Assembly: GCA_036381495.1 (NCBI GenBank)
Contig: DASVCS010000087.1
Span: 1 to 11,337, forward strand
From: DASVCS01 sp036381495
GTDB taxonomy: Bacteria > Gemmatimonadota > Gemmatimonadetes > Longimicrobiales > RSA9
Length of the DNA stretch: 11,337 nt
Direction: 5' to 3'
The position numbers and the translations under genes are program-made. Below, piece by piece: positions 1 through 6,407 of this stretch. Every line of letters starts with the position of its first letter. The first letter of the stretch is position 1. The notes under the pieces were generated by a model that saw only the letters and a list, made by a program, of their open reading frames with translations, was not told the origin of the DNA and did not search any database.

Positions 1-536
1 GCGCCGGGGACGGAGCCCTCGCCGCTGACGGCCGGTTCGAGCTCGCCTTCGAGCCAGCGTTCCAGTTCTTCGAGGTCGGAGAGCGAAAGCGTTTCGAGTT
101 CGAGTGTCGCGGTGTAGTAGTACCGGCCGGAGCGGACGGGGCGGATCGGGAGCGCGTAGACGCCCTCGACCGCGGCGCGGGCGGCTTCGAACGTCGAGAA
201 CCGGCGGCTCTTGGCGGGACTCGCCTGGGTCCGGACCACGAACCGCTCTTCGAGGGGTTGGTAGAGCACCACCGTGGTGAGGCGGCGTGAACCCTCGAGG
301 CTGTCGAAGAAGCCGTCGTGCCAGAGCTCGACGTTGAGGTGCAGGCGGATGGGCATGCCGGACCGTACGGCCGCCTCGAAGGCGGAGTCGGCGAGCACGG
401 GGCCGATGCGGAGGAGCGGGCGGTAGCCGCCGGTCCGGTCCGGCACGACGACGAGCGGGGTGGCCTGCCCCTGTCCCGCGATCGGGGCAGGCGAACCGGC
501 AAGAGCCAGAGCCCAGGCGACGAGCGCGAAGATCAA
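1..536 (-). CDS. DUF4390-type exported protein (3' end beyond window)
   Basis: Reading the minus strand, an open frame runs from a TTG at 536-534 to the window edge (178 codons, no stop). Residues 1-23 are a hydrophobic leader (FALVAWALALAGSPA) suggesting export, though basic residues are absent when translation starts at this TTG. It is the only conventional start after an in-frame TGA upstream. The region around residues 58-100 (SGMPIRLHLNVELWHDGFFD, then RRLTTVVLYQPLEERFVV) and the later LP..P....YYY(T)..LEL segment resemble the DUF4390 family. That family is periplasmic, of unknown function, about 180-200 residues, and is known to sit beside ntrY/ntrX in beta-proteobacteria. The TTGA overlap with the stop of the barrel gene upstream indicates translational coupling. 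Family assignment is by remembered pattern and context, so moderate confidence; only the last residues should be missing. Confidence 0.7.
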   Translation of the reverse strand, partial: MIFALVAWALALAGSPAPIAGQGQATPLVVVPDRTGGYRPLLRIGPVLADSAFEAAVRSGMPIRLHLNVELWHDGFFDSLEGSRRLTTVVLYQPLEERFVVRTQASPAKSRRFSTFEAARAAVEGVYALPIRPVRSGRYYYTATLELETLSLSDLEELERWLEGELEPAVSGEGSVPG

Positions 537-2245
537 AGTCGGGCGCCGAACCGGACGAAGAAGTTGACGCCTTCATCGCGACCGGAGAGCGGGATCGCCC
601 AGTAGAGGCCGAGCGATCCGAGCCGGAACCCTGCGCCGGCATCCGCGGCGAAGTCGTCCTGGCCGGGGGTCCGGCCGCCGAGTGCGACGCGCTCGGTCCA
701 GGCGCGGCCGGCGTCGAAGAAGACGACCCAGGCCGGCGTCCCCCCGAGGTCGAGGTCCCAGCCGAGCTTGCGGCCCCAGTCGTGGCCGAACGGGAAGGCC
801 GCCTGGTATTCGATCTGGACCAGTGCCAGCCGGTCGCAGCCGTAGTACGGGAAGAAGTCGGGTGCCGCCGGGGCGACCGCAGCGCGCGCGCCGCAATCGA
901 AGCGGTAGTGGTCGTACCCCGGCAGCGAGCCCTCGCCGCCGAGCGCATGCTGCCGCTGGGGCGGCAGCGGCCGGTCGTTCAACGAGGTGGCGAAGAGCGC
1001 GCGCACGGCGAGCCACGACTGGGGGCCGACCCGCGCGTAGCGTCGCACATCGGCCAGTCCCGCGGCGAACTCGGTGCCGGCCGAGCGCGAGGCGGCGAGG
1101 CAAAAACCCTCCGGCTCGACGGGAAAGGCGCACGTCCCCCCCAGCGCGAGCGAGCCGCCCAGACCGCGCTCGACCTCGGCCCGGATGTACCACCCGGCCG
1201 TGGGATGGCCGCCCGCGTTGCGCGTGTCGTAGCCGAGCCGGAGCGCGAGGGTCCGCAGCGTGCCCTCGGCGACGAGCGGCTGGCGACGCCAATCGTCGTC
1301 GCCGAGGATGGCCGGCGGCGCGTTGGCTCGGACCGAGCGGTGACGCTCATCCCGGTATTCGATGGTCAGCTCGTGCGGCTGGCCGGGCGGCGCGATCCGC
1401 AGGTAGGCGCTCCACCCCTCGCGCTCGTAGTGGTCGCGGTAGTCGCGGTGGAACAGGAACGTCGAGAGCGAGTTCTCCCGATCCGAGAGGCCCCACGCCT
1501 CGATCGGCACGATCTCCGAGTGCAGTGTGGCGCCGAGCCGGACGATCCGGCGGCCGCCCAGGAACTGTTCGAGCCGCAGGACGTAGCCGAGCTCATCGGC
1601 ATCCGGCTCGAACCCGGATTCGGTGCGGTAGATCAGCAGTGCGGAGGCGCGCGTGGGGTTGCGGCTCCGTGTCTGGAAGCGCGGTCCGATCGCCACGGGG
1701 AGGCCCTCGACGCGGTTGTAGCCCCGCCAGGTCGCGAGCAACAGGTCCGTCCGGCCGAACGGGAAGTCGTGCCCGGCGGCGATCACCGGCGCTTCTTCCG
1801 GCACCACCGCGACCAGACGGCCGTCGTCCTCGCGGTACTGCACCGGCTTGCGGTAGCGCAGCACGGTCCCCGTCACGGTGGCGGAATCCAGACCGAGGAT
1901 CGCGCCGCCCGCGACCGTCAGGTCGCCGATGATCCGGGCTCCGGGCGCGAACCGGACATCGCCGTTGAGCACGACGACGCGCCCGCGGATCCGCCCCTCG
2001 ATCACGAACGGCCCGTTCACCACGCCCACATCGCCGACGATCTCGGTCCCCGCCGCAATGCGCGCGGGCCCCGTCATCCGGATCGTCGCCGCGCGGTTAT
2101 AGAACTCGAGGAGTCGCGCGATGTCGGCGGCGGGCGACGTCGCCGCGGCCTTCTCTTCCTGCGCCGCCGCCGGCGCGGCGGCGAGCAGCACCAGCGCCAG
2201 CGGGACGAGCATCGAGCCCCGCGTCCGTCGGAACGTTCGCTTCAT
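533..2245 (-). CDS. Outer-membrane Omp85/D15-like barrel with N-terminal bactofilin-like beta-helix
   Basis: A 570-residue protein starting at ATG 2245, overlapping the response-regulator stop by four bases (ATGA). Residues 1-28 form a signal peptide (basic RRTR, hydrophobic LVPLALVLLAAAPAAA, likely cut AAA|QE). Residues about 60-130 repeat short I/V-x-G-D/x-V strands (EIVGDVGVVNGPFVIEG, RIIGDLTVAGGAI), as in bactofilin-type right-handed beta-helices. After a linker containing WRGYNRVEGLPV (173-184), residues about 190-570 show alternating beta-strands with hallmarks of the Omp85/surface-antigen barrel. These are GYDTRN...G.Y (338-354), GGEGSLPGY (436-444, equivalent to the GG..SLRGY motif), FFDAGRAW (509-516) and a C-terminal aromatic strand ending FFVRFGARL. 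No POTRA domains are seen. Cysteine pairs C372/C382 and C451/C470 could form loop disulfides. It probably inserts in the outer membrane; whether it translocates, secretes or senses is unknown. Confidence 0.82.
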   Translation of the reverse strand: MKRTFRRTRGSMLVPLALVLLAAAPAAAQEEKAAATSPAADIARLLEFYNRAATIRMTGPARIAAGTEIVGDVGVVNGPFVIEGRIRGRVVVLNGDVRFAPGARIIGDLTVAGGAILGLDSATVTGTVLRYRKPVQYREDDGRLVAVVPEEAPVIAAGHDFPFGRTDLLLATWRGYNRVEGLPVAIGPRFQTRSRNPTRASALLIYRTESGFEPDADELGYVLRLEQFLGGRRIVRLGATLHSEIVPIEAWGLSDRENSLSTFLFHRDYRDHYEREGWSAYLRIAPPGQPHELTIEYRDERHRSVRANAPPAILGDDDWRRQPLVAEGTLRTLALRLGYDTRNAGGHPTAGWYIRAEVERGLGGSLALGGTCAFPVEPEGFCLAASRSAGTEFAAGLADVRRYARVGPQSWLAVRALFATSLNDRPLPPQRQHALGGEGSLPGYDHYRFDCGARAAVAPAAPDFFPYYGCDRLALVQIEYQAAFPFGHDWGRKLGWDLDLGGTPAWVVFFDAGRAWTERVALGGRTPGQDDFAADAGAGFRLGSLGLYWAIPLSGRDEGVNFFVRFGARL

Positions 2246-3609
2246 CGGTCGATCCCCAGTCGTCTCATCCTGCGGTAGAGGTTGGGCCGGTCGGTTTCGA
2301 GCCGCCGTGCCGCTTCGGCCACACTGCCATCCGCCTCCTCGAGCGCGGCCACGATGAGCTGGCGCTCGAACGCCTCGAGGCGCGCAGCCAGCGAGCCGGT
2401 GCCGCCCGCTGCCGGGTGGGCGGATCCTGTCGCCGTCCGTTCGGCCGGTGCGTCCGGGAGCACTGCCGAGACCTCCCGCTCACCCACCTCGCGGCCCGCG
2501 TGCAGAATCGTGAGCCGCTCGCACAGGTTCGCCAGTTCCCGCACGTTCCCTGGCCACGCGTAGCGCCGCAGCCGCTCGAACGCCGCCGCCGTGAACACCG
2601 GCGGCGTCAGCCCGTGCCGCGCCTGGAGGCGCGCCAGGAAGTGCGCGACCAGCTCCGGCACGTCTTCGAGACGATCACGCAGCGGCGCCAGCTCGATCGG
2701 GATCACGTTCAGCCGGTAGTAGAGGTCCTCACGGAACCGGCCCTCCGCGATCGCCGCCCGCACGTCGCGGTTCGTCGCGGCAATGACCCGGACATCCACC
2801 CGGATCGGCTCCTGGCCGCCCACGCGCTCGACCTCACCCGATTCCAGAACGCGCAGCAGCTTGGCCTGCGCATCGGGCCCCAGCTCCGCGACCTCATCCA
2901 GGAACAGCGTGCCACCGTCGGCCAGCTCGAAACGGCCGCGCCGCCGCTCCGTCGCGCCGGTGAACGCGCCGCGCTCGTGGCCGAACATCTCGGACTCGAC
3001 CAGGTCCCGCGGGATCGCCGCGCTGTTGACCCGGACCAGCGGCCGCTCCGCCCGCCGCGAGAGCGCGTGCAGTGCGGCGGCGACCAGCTCCTTGCCCGTC
3101 CCGCTCTCGCCCGTGATGAACACGCGCGCGTCCGTCGCGGCGACCTGCCGGATCAACGCCCGCGTCCGCTGCATAGCCGTGCTCGAACCGACCAGCTCGT
3201 GACCCGAGCCCAGGTCCGCGACCAGTGCGCGCGACAACTCCCGTGCGCGCCGCAACTCGATCGCGCTCCGGACCGTCAGCAGCACCGCCTCGGGGCCGAG
3301 CGGCTTCTCGATGAAGTGGAACGCGCCGAGCTTGGTCGCGCGCACGGCATCGGCCAGCGAAGCGCGGCCGCTCATCATGACCACCGGCAGATCGGGCCAG
3401 CGGCCGCGCAGCGCTTCGAGCGTCGCGAGCCCGTCCAACCCCGGCATGGCGAGGTCGAGGAGCACGACATCGGGCTCCCCGGCCTCGATGGCGGCCAGCG
3501 CCGCCTCGCCATCCGGCGCCTCGCCCACCTGGTACCCCTCGGCGGCGAGCAGGCGGGCGATCATCCGGCGGATGTTCGCCTCGTCGTCGACAACGAGGAT
3601 CGCCGGCAC
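2242..3609 (-). CDS. Sigma-54-dependent response regulator, NtrX-like
   Basis: A 455-residue three-domain activator starting at GTG 3609, nine bases after the lipoprotein stop. Receiver domain 1-120: acidic pocket D8/D9, phospho-acceptor D52 (VVLLDLAMPG), S80 and K102 (EKPL). AAA+ domain about 138-370: Walker A GESGTGKE (167-174), sigma-54 contact loop GAFTGA (214-219, intact), Walker B GGTLFLDE (232-239), RFREDLYYRLNV (291-302) and WPGNVREL (352-359). The Fis-type helix-turn-helix is at about 424-452 (GSVAEAARRLETDRPNLYRR), and its DRPNLYRRMRRLGI ending resembles NtrX more than NtrC. All residues needed for phosphorylation, ATP hydrolysis and sigma-54 contact are present, so it should be a functional activator. 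Partner is the kinase at 4401-5702 in the same operon. The targets cannot be read from the sequence; the name ntrX is reasonable but not proven. Confidence 0.95.
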   Translation of the reverse strand: MPAILVVDDEANIRRMIARLLAAEGYQVGEAPDGEAALAAIEAGEPDVVLLDLAMPGLDGLATLEALRGRWPDLPVVMMSGRASLADAVRATKLGAFHFIEKPLGPEAVLLTVRSAIELRRARELSRALVADLGSGHELVGSSTAMQRTRALIRQVAATDARVFITGESGTGKELVAAALHALSRRAERPLVRVNSAAIPRDLVESEMFGHERGAFTGATERRRGRFELADGGTLFLDEVAELGPDAQAKLLRVLESGEVERVGGQEPIRVDVRVIAATNRDVRAAIAEGRFREDLYYRLNVIPIELAPLRDRLEDVPELVAHFLARLQARHGLTPPVFTAAAFERLRRYAWPGNVRELANLCERLTILHAGREVGEREVSAVLPDAPAERTATGSAHPAAGGTGSLAARLEAFERQLIVAALEEADGSVAEAARRLETDRPNLYRRMRRLGIDR

Positions 3610-3618
3610 GGCCGCGTC

Positions 3619-4344
3619 TCAGCGCCCGACGATCAGGCGCGCCACCAACGGCGAGTCGGCGCCGGCGAGCCGTTCGGCCTCGTCACAGCGCATCCGGGCC
3701 TCGGGACCGTAGAACAGCCGCATCCCCGTCGGGCCCGGCCCGCTCCGTGCGGCGCCGTCGCCGTCTTCGAGACACGCGCGTGCGTCCAGAAACGCCGGGT
3801 TGAGCAGCGCGGACACACTGTCGCCCACGGCACCATCCGGAACATCGACGGCCAGGACGACCGCCGCCGTCGATGCGACGTCCGTCGCGACGTAGTCGAG
3901 CAGCGCGCGCACGGCATCCACCACCTGTCGCTGGTGGTCGATCCGCAGCGCGAGCAGGTCCAGGAAACGATTTTCGTCGATCTGGTACAGCGCGTCATGG
4001 ACCACGACCCGGCCGCCGCCATCGAGCGGCAATGCGACCGTGGTGTCGCCCACCGGCTTGCCGGCGAGGAACGCGAACGCGACCGCGCCGGCGCGCCCCG
4101 GTCCGCTCAACGCCAGCTCGGACCGCCGCGCGACCTCGTCGAACCAGGCACTGTCCGCGTCCGCCGCGAGCAGGACCAGGTTCGCGCCCGTCCGTCGGAT
4201 CCACGCCGCGACCTCTTCGGGCGTGACGTGCGAGTCGGCATTGAGCGCGACGGTCCGGTACTCGACTGGTCCCGGGCCGCCGAGTCGTATGGCGCAGCCC
4301 GCCATGAGCACGAACGCCGCGCCGACGAGAATGTTCTTGATCAT
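3619..4344 (-). CDS. Putative lipoprotein of unknown function
   Basis: A 241-residue protein beginning MIKNILVGAAFVLMAGC. The lipobox LMAG-C17 after a short basic/hydrophobic leader predicts lipidation at C17 and anchoring in the inner or outer membrane. The mature part is a mix of helices and strands (EEVAAWIRRTGANLVLLAAD, FLDLLALRIDHQRQVVDAVR, STAAVVLAVDVPDG). It has no motif I recognise. A purine-rich AAGGAG lies only one base before the ATG, unusually close; a weaker GAGGA lies further upstream. The gene sits 56 bases after the kinase stop and 9 bases before the response regulator, so it is cotranscribed between the two signalling partners. An accessory or sensory role for the kinase is a contextual guess only. 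Function unassigned. Confidence 0.78.
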   Translation of the reverse strand: MIKNILVGAAFVLMAGCAIRLGGPGPVEYRTVALNADSHVTPEEVAAWIRRTGANLVLLAADADSAWFDEVARRSELALSGPGRAGAVAFAFLAGKPVGDTTVALPLDGGGRVVVHDALYQIDENRFLDLLALRIDHQRQVVDAVRALLDYVATDVASTAAVVLAVDVPDGAVGDSVSALLNPAFLDARACLEDGDGAARSGPGPTGMRLFYGPEARMRCDEAERLAGADSPLVARLIVGR

Positions 4345-4400
4345 ACTCCTTCACCCGTCCTCAGATCTGGTTTGTGCCGCGACCGCGCCGAACGCAGCTT

Positions 4401-5702
4401 TCACGCCGATGTCGCGGCCACGCCGGCGACCGGGAGCCGCACCGTGAACTCGGCGCCGCCGCCCGGTCGGTCGCGCGCATCGACCTGGCCGCCGTGTGCG
4501 TCCACCGCCTGCCGCACGAGCGCGAGGCCCAGCCCCGTCCCGCGCGACTTCGTCGTGTAGTCCGGCTCGAAGATCCGGTCACGCCCGCCTGCCGGCAGCC
4601 CCGGCCCGGCATCGGCGATGGTCACCTCGACCCACCGCGGCGGCCGCGCATCGGTGGGCGCGCCACGCCCCGCCCACGTCCCGTCGTCCTCCCCCGGCAC
4701 GACCGCGATCCGAACCTCGAGCCGCGCCGGCGCCGCGCCGCCCTCCATCGCCTCGACCGCGTTGCGGATCAGGTTGCGGAACGCCCGCAGCAGTGCATCG
4801 TAATGGCCTTCGATCACCGGCACCGCCGGCTCGGCCGAGAGTGCGACCTCGACCGCCGGCGGCACATCGGTCTCGAGCAGCGCCGAGAGCAACTCCGGGA
4901 CATCGACTTCGCTCGTCGGACCCTCCGGCGGCCGGCCGAGCGCCGCGAACTGCCGTGCCAGCTCGTCGAGCCGGTCCGTCTCCTCCTCGATCACCGCGAG
5001 CGACTCCCGGAACTCCGGACCGCCATCCGGAGAACGCGCGAGACGGTGCGCAGCCAGACGAAGCGGCGTGAGCGGGTTCTTCATCTCGTGCGCAACCCGC
5101 CGCGCCATCTCGCCCCAGACCCGCACCCGCTCCGCTTCCAGCGCGCGCTGCCGCGCCGCCGCCAGGTCCGCACTCGCACGCCGGAACGCCGCGCGCAACG
5201 CCCGCACTTCCTCCACCTCCCGAGCCTCGGACCGCGCCGGCGGCGGCAACGCCTCCTCGCGCGCCAGGTGCTCCGCCCACGCCGCCAGCTCGCCGATCGG
5301 CCGCGCCAACTGCCGCGCCAGCCGCCGGCTCACCGCGAGCGCCAGCCACGCCAGCAACGCCGCCGAGCCCAACGCCAACAGCGGCAACAGCCCCACGATC
5401 CGCTCGCCCAGATACGCCCACCGCCGCGCCAGGACCAGCGACGCCGACAGTGCCCCCCGATGCCGCGACAACGCCTCCGCCAGCTCCGGATCCCCGGCCG
5501 CCGCACGCTCCGCCGCCTCGAAGACGACCCGCCCCGACTCCGCGATCTGGTCCCACGGCCCCAGCGTCCCGACCAGATCCAGCGAACCCACCCACAACCA
5601 CGTGCCGACCGCCACGGTCACCAGCGCCGGGACCAGCCCGAGCACGAGCATCCAGCCGAACAATCGGCGCTCCAAACTGTTTCGTCGCAGCATCCTGATC
5701 AC
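4401..5702 (-). CDS. Membrane sensor histidine kinase, NtrY-like
   Basis: A 433-residue kinase. Membrane segments lie at about 13-38 and 102-124, flanking a short (about 60-residue) periplasmic region. A HAMP-like linker follows (about 125-178, ARPIGELAAWAEHLA) with a coiled-coil stretch. The dimerisation/phospho-acceptor helix has H205 in MARRVAHEMKNPLTPLRLAA, the MKNPLTP form typical of NtrY kinases. HATPase motifs: N314 (FRNLIRNAVEAM), G1 DAGPGL (364-369), F-box IFEPDYTTK (377-385) and G2 GTGLGLALV (388-396). There is no PAS domain and it is shorter than classical NtrY, so input must come from the membrane or periplasmic part. The start is GTG 5702 (used here) or ATG 5693; neither has a good Shine-Dalgarno. 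It is the first gene of the operon and should phosphorylate D52 of the response regulator two genes downstream. Confidence 0.93.
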   Translation of the reverse strand: MIRMLRRNSLERRLFGWMLVLGLVPALVTVAVGTWLWVGSLDLVGTLGPWDQIAESGRVVFEAAERAAAGDPELAEALSRHRGALSASLVLARRWAYLGERIVGLLPLLALGSAALLAWLALAVSRRLARQLARPIGELAAWAEHLAREEALPPPARSEAREVEEVRALRAAFRRASADLAAARQRALEAERVRVWGEMARRVAHEMKNPLTPLRLAAHRLARSPDGGPEFRESLAVIEEETDRLDELARQFAALGRPPEGPTSEVDVPELLSALLETDVPPAVEVALSAEPAVPVIEGHYDALLRAFRNLIRNAVEAMEGGAAPARLEVRIAVVPGEDDGTWAGRGAPTDARPPRWVEVTIADAGPGLPAGGRDRIFEPDYTTKSRGTGLGLALVRQAVDAHGGQVDARDRPGGGAEFTVRLPVAGVAATSA

Positions 5703-5718
5703 CGATGGCGTGCCATCG
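5703..5718. promoter_or_regulatory. Perfect 7-bp inverted repeat abutting the kinase start
   Basis: CGATGGC-GT-GCCATCG is a perfect 7-bp palindrome with a 2-base centre, ending one base before the GTG at 5702. It could be an operator, or an mRNA hairpin limiting access to the weak kinase start. No second copy was noticed in the window. Function inferred from position only. Confidence 0.4.
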
Positions 5719-5748
5719 CCCGGTTCCAGCCCCCGACCCCGCTCCCAT

Positions 5749-5775
5749 CCCCGTAAACGTAAACGTTCCCGCTCC
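5749..5775. repeat. 27-bp direct repeat, copy 1 (TAAACG units)
   Basis: Exact match to 5869-5895, 120 bases further on. It holds tandem TAAACG (5754-5759, 5760-5765) followed by TTCCCG and CTCC, and in this copy the hexamer pattern continues to 5789 (CTCCCG, CTCCCG, TTCCCG). Embedded at 5756-5767 is a small inverted repeat AACGT-AA-ACGTT. The AT-containing core stands out in GC-rich DNA about 50 bases upstream of the kinase start. It may be a regulator site or a mobile/minisatellite repeat. Confidence 0.7.
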
Positions 5776-5868
5776 CGCTCCCGTTCCCGGTAGTTCCCAT
5801 CCCCGCTTCGCGCGCGTGCGCGGCCCGCTCATCCCGTTCCCGCCGGTTCCCGACCGCCCCCAACCCGA

Positions 5869-5895
5869 CCCCGTAAACGTAAACGTTCCCGCTCC
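5869..5895. repeat. 27-bp direct repeat, copy 2 (TAAACG units)
   Basis: Identical over 27 bases to 5749-5775 and in the same orientation. It carries the same AACGT-AA-ACGTT inverted repeat at 5876-5887. The match breaks at 5896 (A instead of C). The intervening 93 bases are not repeated. Confidence 0.7.
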
Positions 5896-5896
5896 A

Positions 5897-5911
5897 GGCG
5901 GCGCAGCCGCC
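5897..5911. repeat. GC-rich palindrome with GCA loop
   Basis: GGCGGC-GCA-GCCGCC is a perfect 6-bp stem with a 3-base loop. Its core CGGCGCAGCCG recurs in the 8-bp palindrome at 9805-9823, and both lie close to hexanucleotide arrays. This suggests a REP-like dispersed element. There is no T-tract, so it is not a typical terminator. Confidence 0.5.
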
Positions 5912-5981
5912 GCTCCCGTTCCCGGCCGTTCCCGGCCATGCCCGGGCTGTCCCCCCTGCACCGCCCCGCCTCCCGGGCACA

Positions 5982-6025
5982 CCCCAGCCCCAGCCCCAGC
6001 CCCAGCCCTAGCCCTAGCCCTAGCG
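5982..6025. repeat. Hexanucleotide array (CCCCAG)n-(CCCTAG)n
   Basis: A run of six-base units with AG every six bases: three AGCCCC units followed by three AGCCCT units, flanked by CCCC and AGCG. The minus strand reads GGGCTA/GGGGCT and has more than four G-tracts, so it can form a G-quadruplex. It ends 23 bases before the TTGACA box. The same unit recurs at 9684-9716 and 9771-9804. Confidence 0.85.
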
Positions 6026-6048
6026 CCCGAAGAGCGCCCCCCACCGCC

Positions 6049-6078
6049 TTGACATCCTTGCCAGCGCTCCCTTACGTT
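6049..6078 (+). promoter_or_regulatory. Predicted sigma-70-type promoter for the 6408 gene
   Basis: A perfect -35 box TTGACA lies at 6049-6054. A -10 candidate TACGTT at 6073-6078 (18-base spacer) keeps the three most conserved positions T-A-----T. The region is locally less GC-rich than its surroundings. Transcription would begin near 6085, giving a leader of about 320 bases. It does not fit a sigma-54 -24/-12 element. Confidence 0.5.
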
Positions 6079-6084
6079 TCATTC

Positions 6085-6407
6085 ACATGCGGTAGTGGCT
6101 CCGGCCCGTGTCACCGTTCGGGAGGCGTGAGCGGTCCGCGTCCGGCGTCCGACACCGCATCGAGTTGGTTGTCCCGACCCGGTGAATTCTTCGACTCCAT
6201 TCCCGCACGCGGCAACGTACTGCCGCCGTACATCCTGGCCCGGCCGCACGCATCGGCGCAGAGATCGAGTTCCGCGCGGGCACGGCGGATGCAAGATGGC
6301 GGCAGGGAGACGCTGGCGTCTCCCCGAAAGTAGGTGCGGGGCCGCGCCCGAGCAAGGCGGGTAACCCCGCACGGGATCACGAGTAAGCGTGATCCAAGGA
6401 GGGACTC
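6085..6407 (+). promoter_or_regulatory. Long structured 5' leader, candidate cis-regulatory RNA
   Basis: Between the predicted promoter and the ATG at 6408 there is no credible gene. The 3' part folds into three consecutive perfect 8-bp stems. First is GGGAGACG-CTGG-CGTCTCCC at 6305-6324. Second is GTGCGGGG (6334-6341) with CCCCGCAC (6365-6372), enclosing an inner CGCC/GGCG stem. Third is GGATCACG-AGTAAG-CGTGATCC at 6374-6395. A smaller 5-bp stem CGGCA/TGCCG lies at 6210-6225. The unpaired GAAAGTAGG linker (6326-6334) and the AGCAA loop are purine-rich, as in sensing RNAs. I could not match it to a riboswitch class I know. The transcription start is inferred. Confidence 0.45.
6374..6403 (+). 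promoter_or_regulatory. Hairpin directly abutting a strong Shine-Dalgarno
   Basis: The 8-bp stem-loop 6374-6395 ends at the base before AAGGAGGG (6396-6403), which lies four bases before the ATG at 6408. A stem touching the ribosome site without covering it could help expose the site or act as the expression platform of the leader. No T-run follows, so it is not an intrinsic terminator. Confidence 0.5.

Larger units (their letters stand above)
5703..6048. other. Gene-free, repeat-rich intergenic block
   Basis: No credible gene on either strand. Open frames here translate to Ser-Pro/Arg or Gly-rich low-complexity protein, because the DNA is built from near-hexameric C-rich units (TTCCCG, CTCCCG, CCCCAG, CCCTAG). 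The minus strand must hold the promoter of the kinase operon, but no convincing -35/-10 pair was found there. The individual repeats are listed separately. Confidence 0.6.

Noticed and set aside
2416..4560. A 714-codon open frame on the plus strand opposite the regulator and lipoprotein genes
   Set aside because: Antisense shadow of GC-rich coding DNA. The product is Arg/Gln/Asp-rich with no domain, while the opposite strand encodes a canonical regulator with all motifs.
5700..5716. Sigma-54 promoter on the minus strand (TGGCACG at the palindrome)
   Set aside because: The -24 half fits but the -12 position reads CGGTG instead of TTGCA, and the start would fall inside the first kinase codons.
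5749..5895. CRISPR array from the 27-bp direct repeats
   Set aside because: Only two copies with a 93-base interval, internally made of hexamers, and no cas gene in the window.
5938..6333. A 131-codon plus-strand frame across the hexamer array, promoter and leader
   Set aside because: The product contains a Ser-Pro run made by the array, there is no Shine-Dalgarno, and it would cross the predicted promoter.
6290..6345. Resemblance of the stem plus GAAAGTAGG stretch to the 3' domain of 5S rRNA
   Set aside because: Only this short part is similar; the conserved CCGAAC/GAAGTTAAG half of 5S rRNA is absent upstream, so no 5S gene is called.
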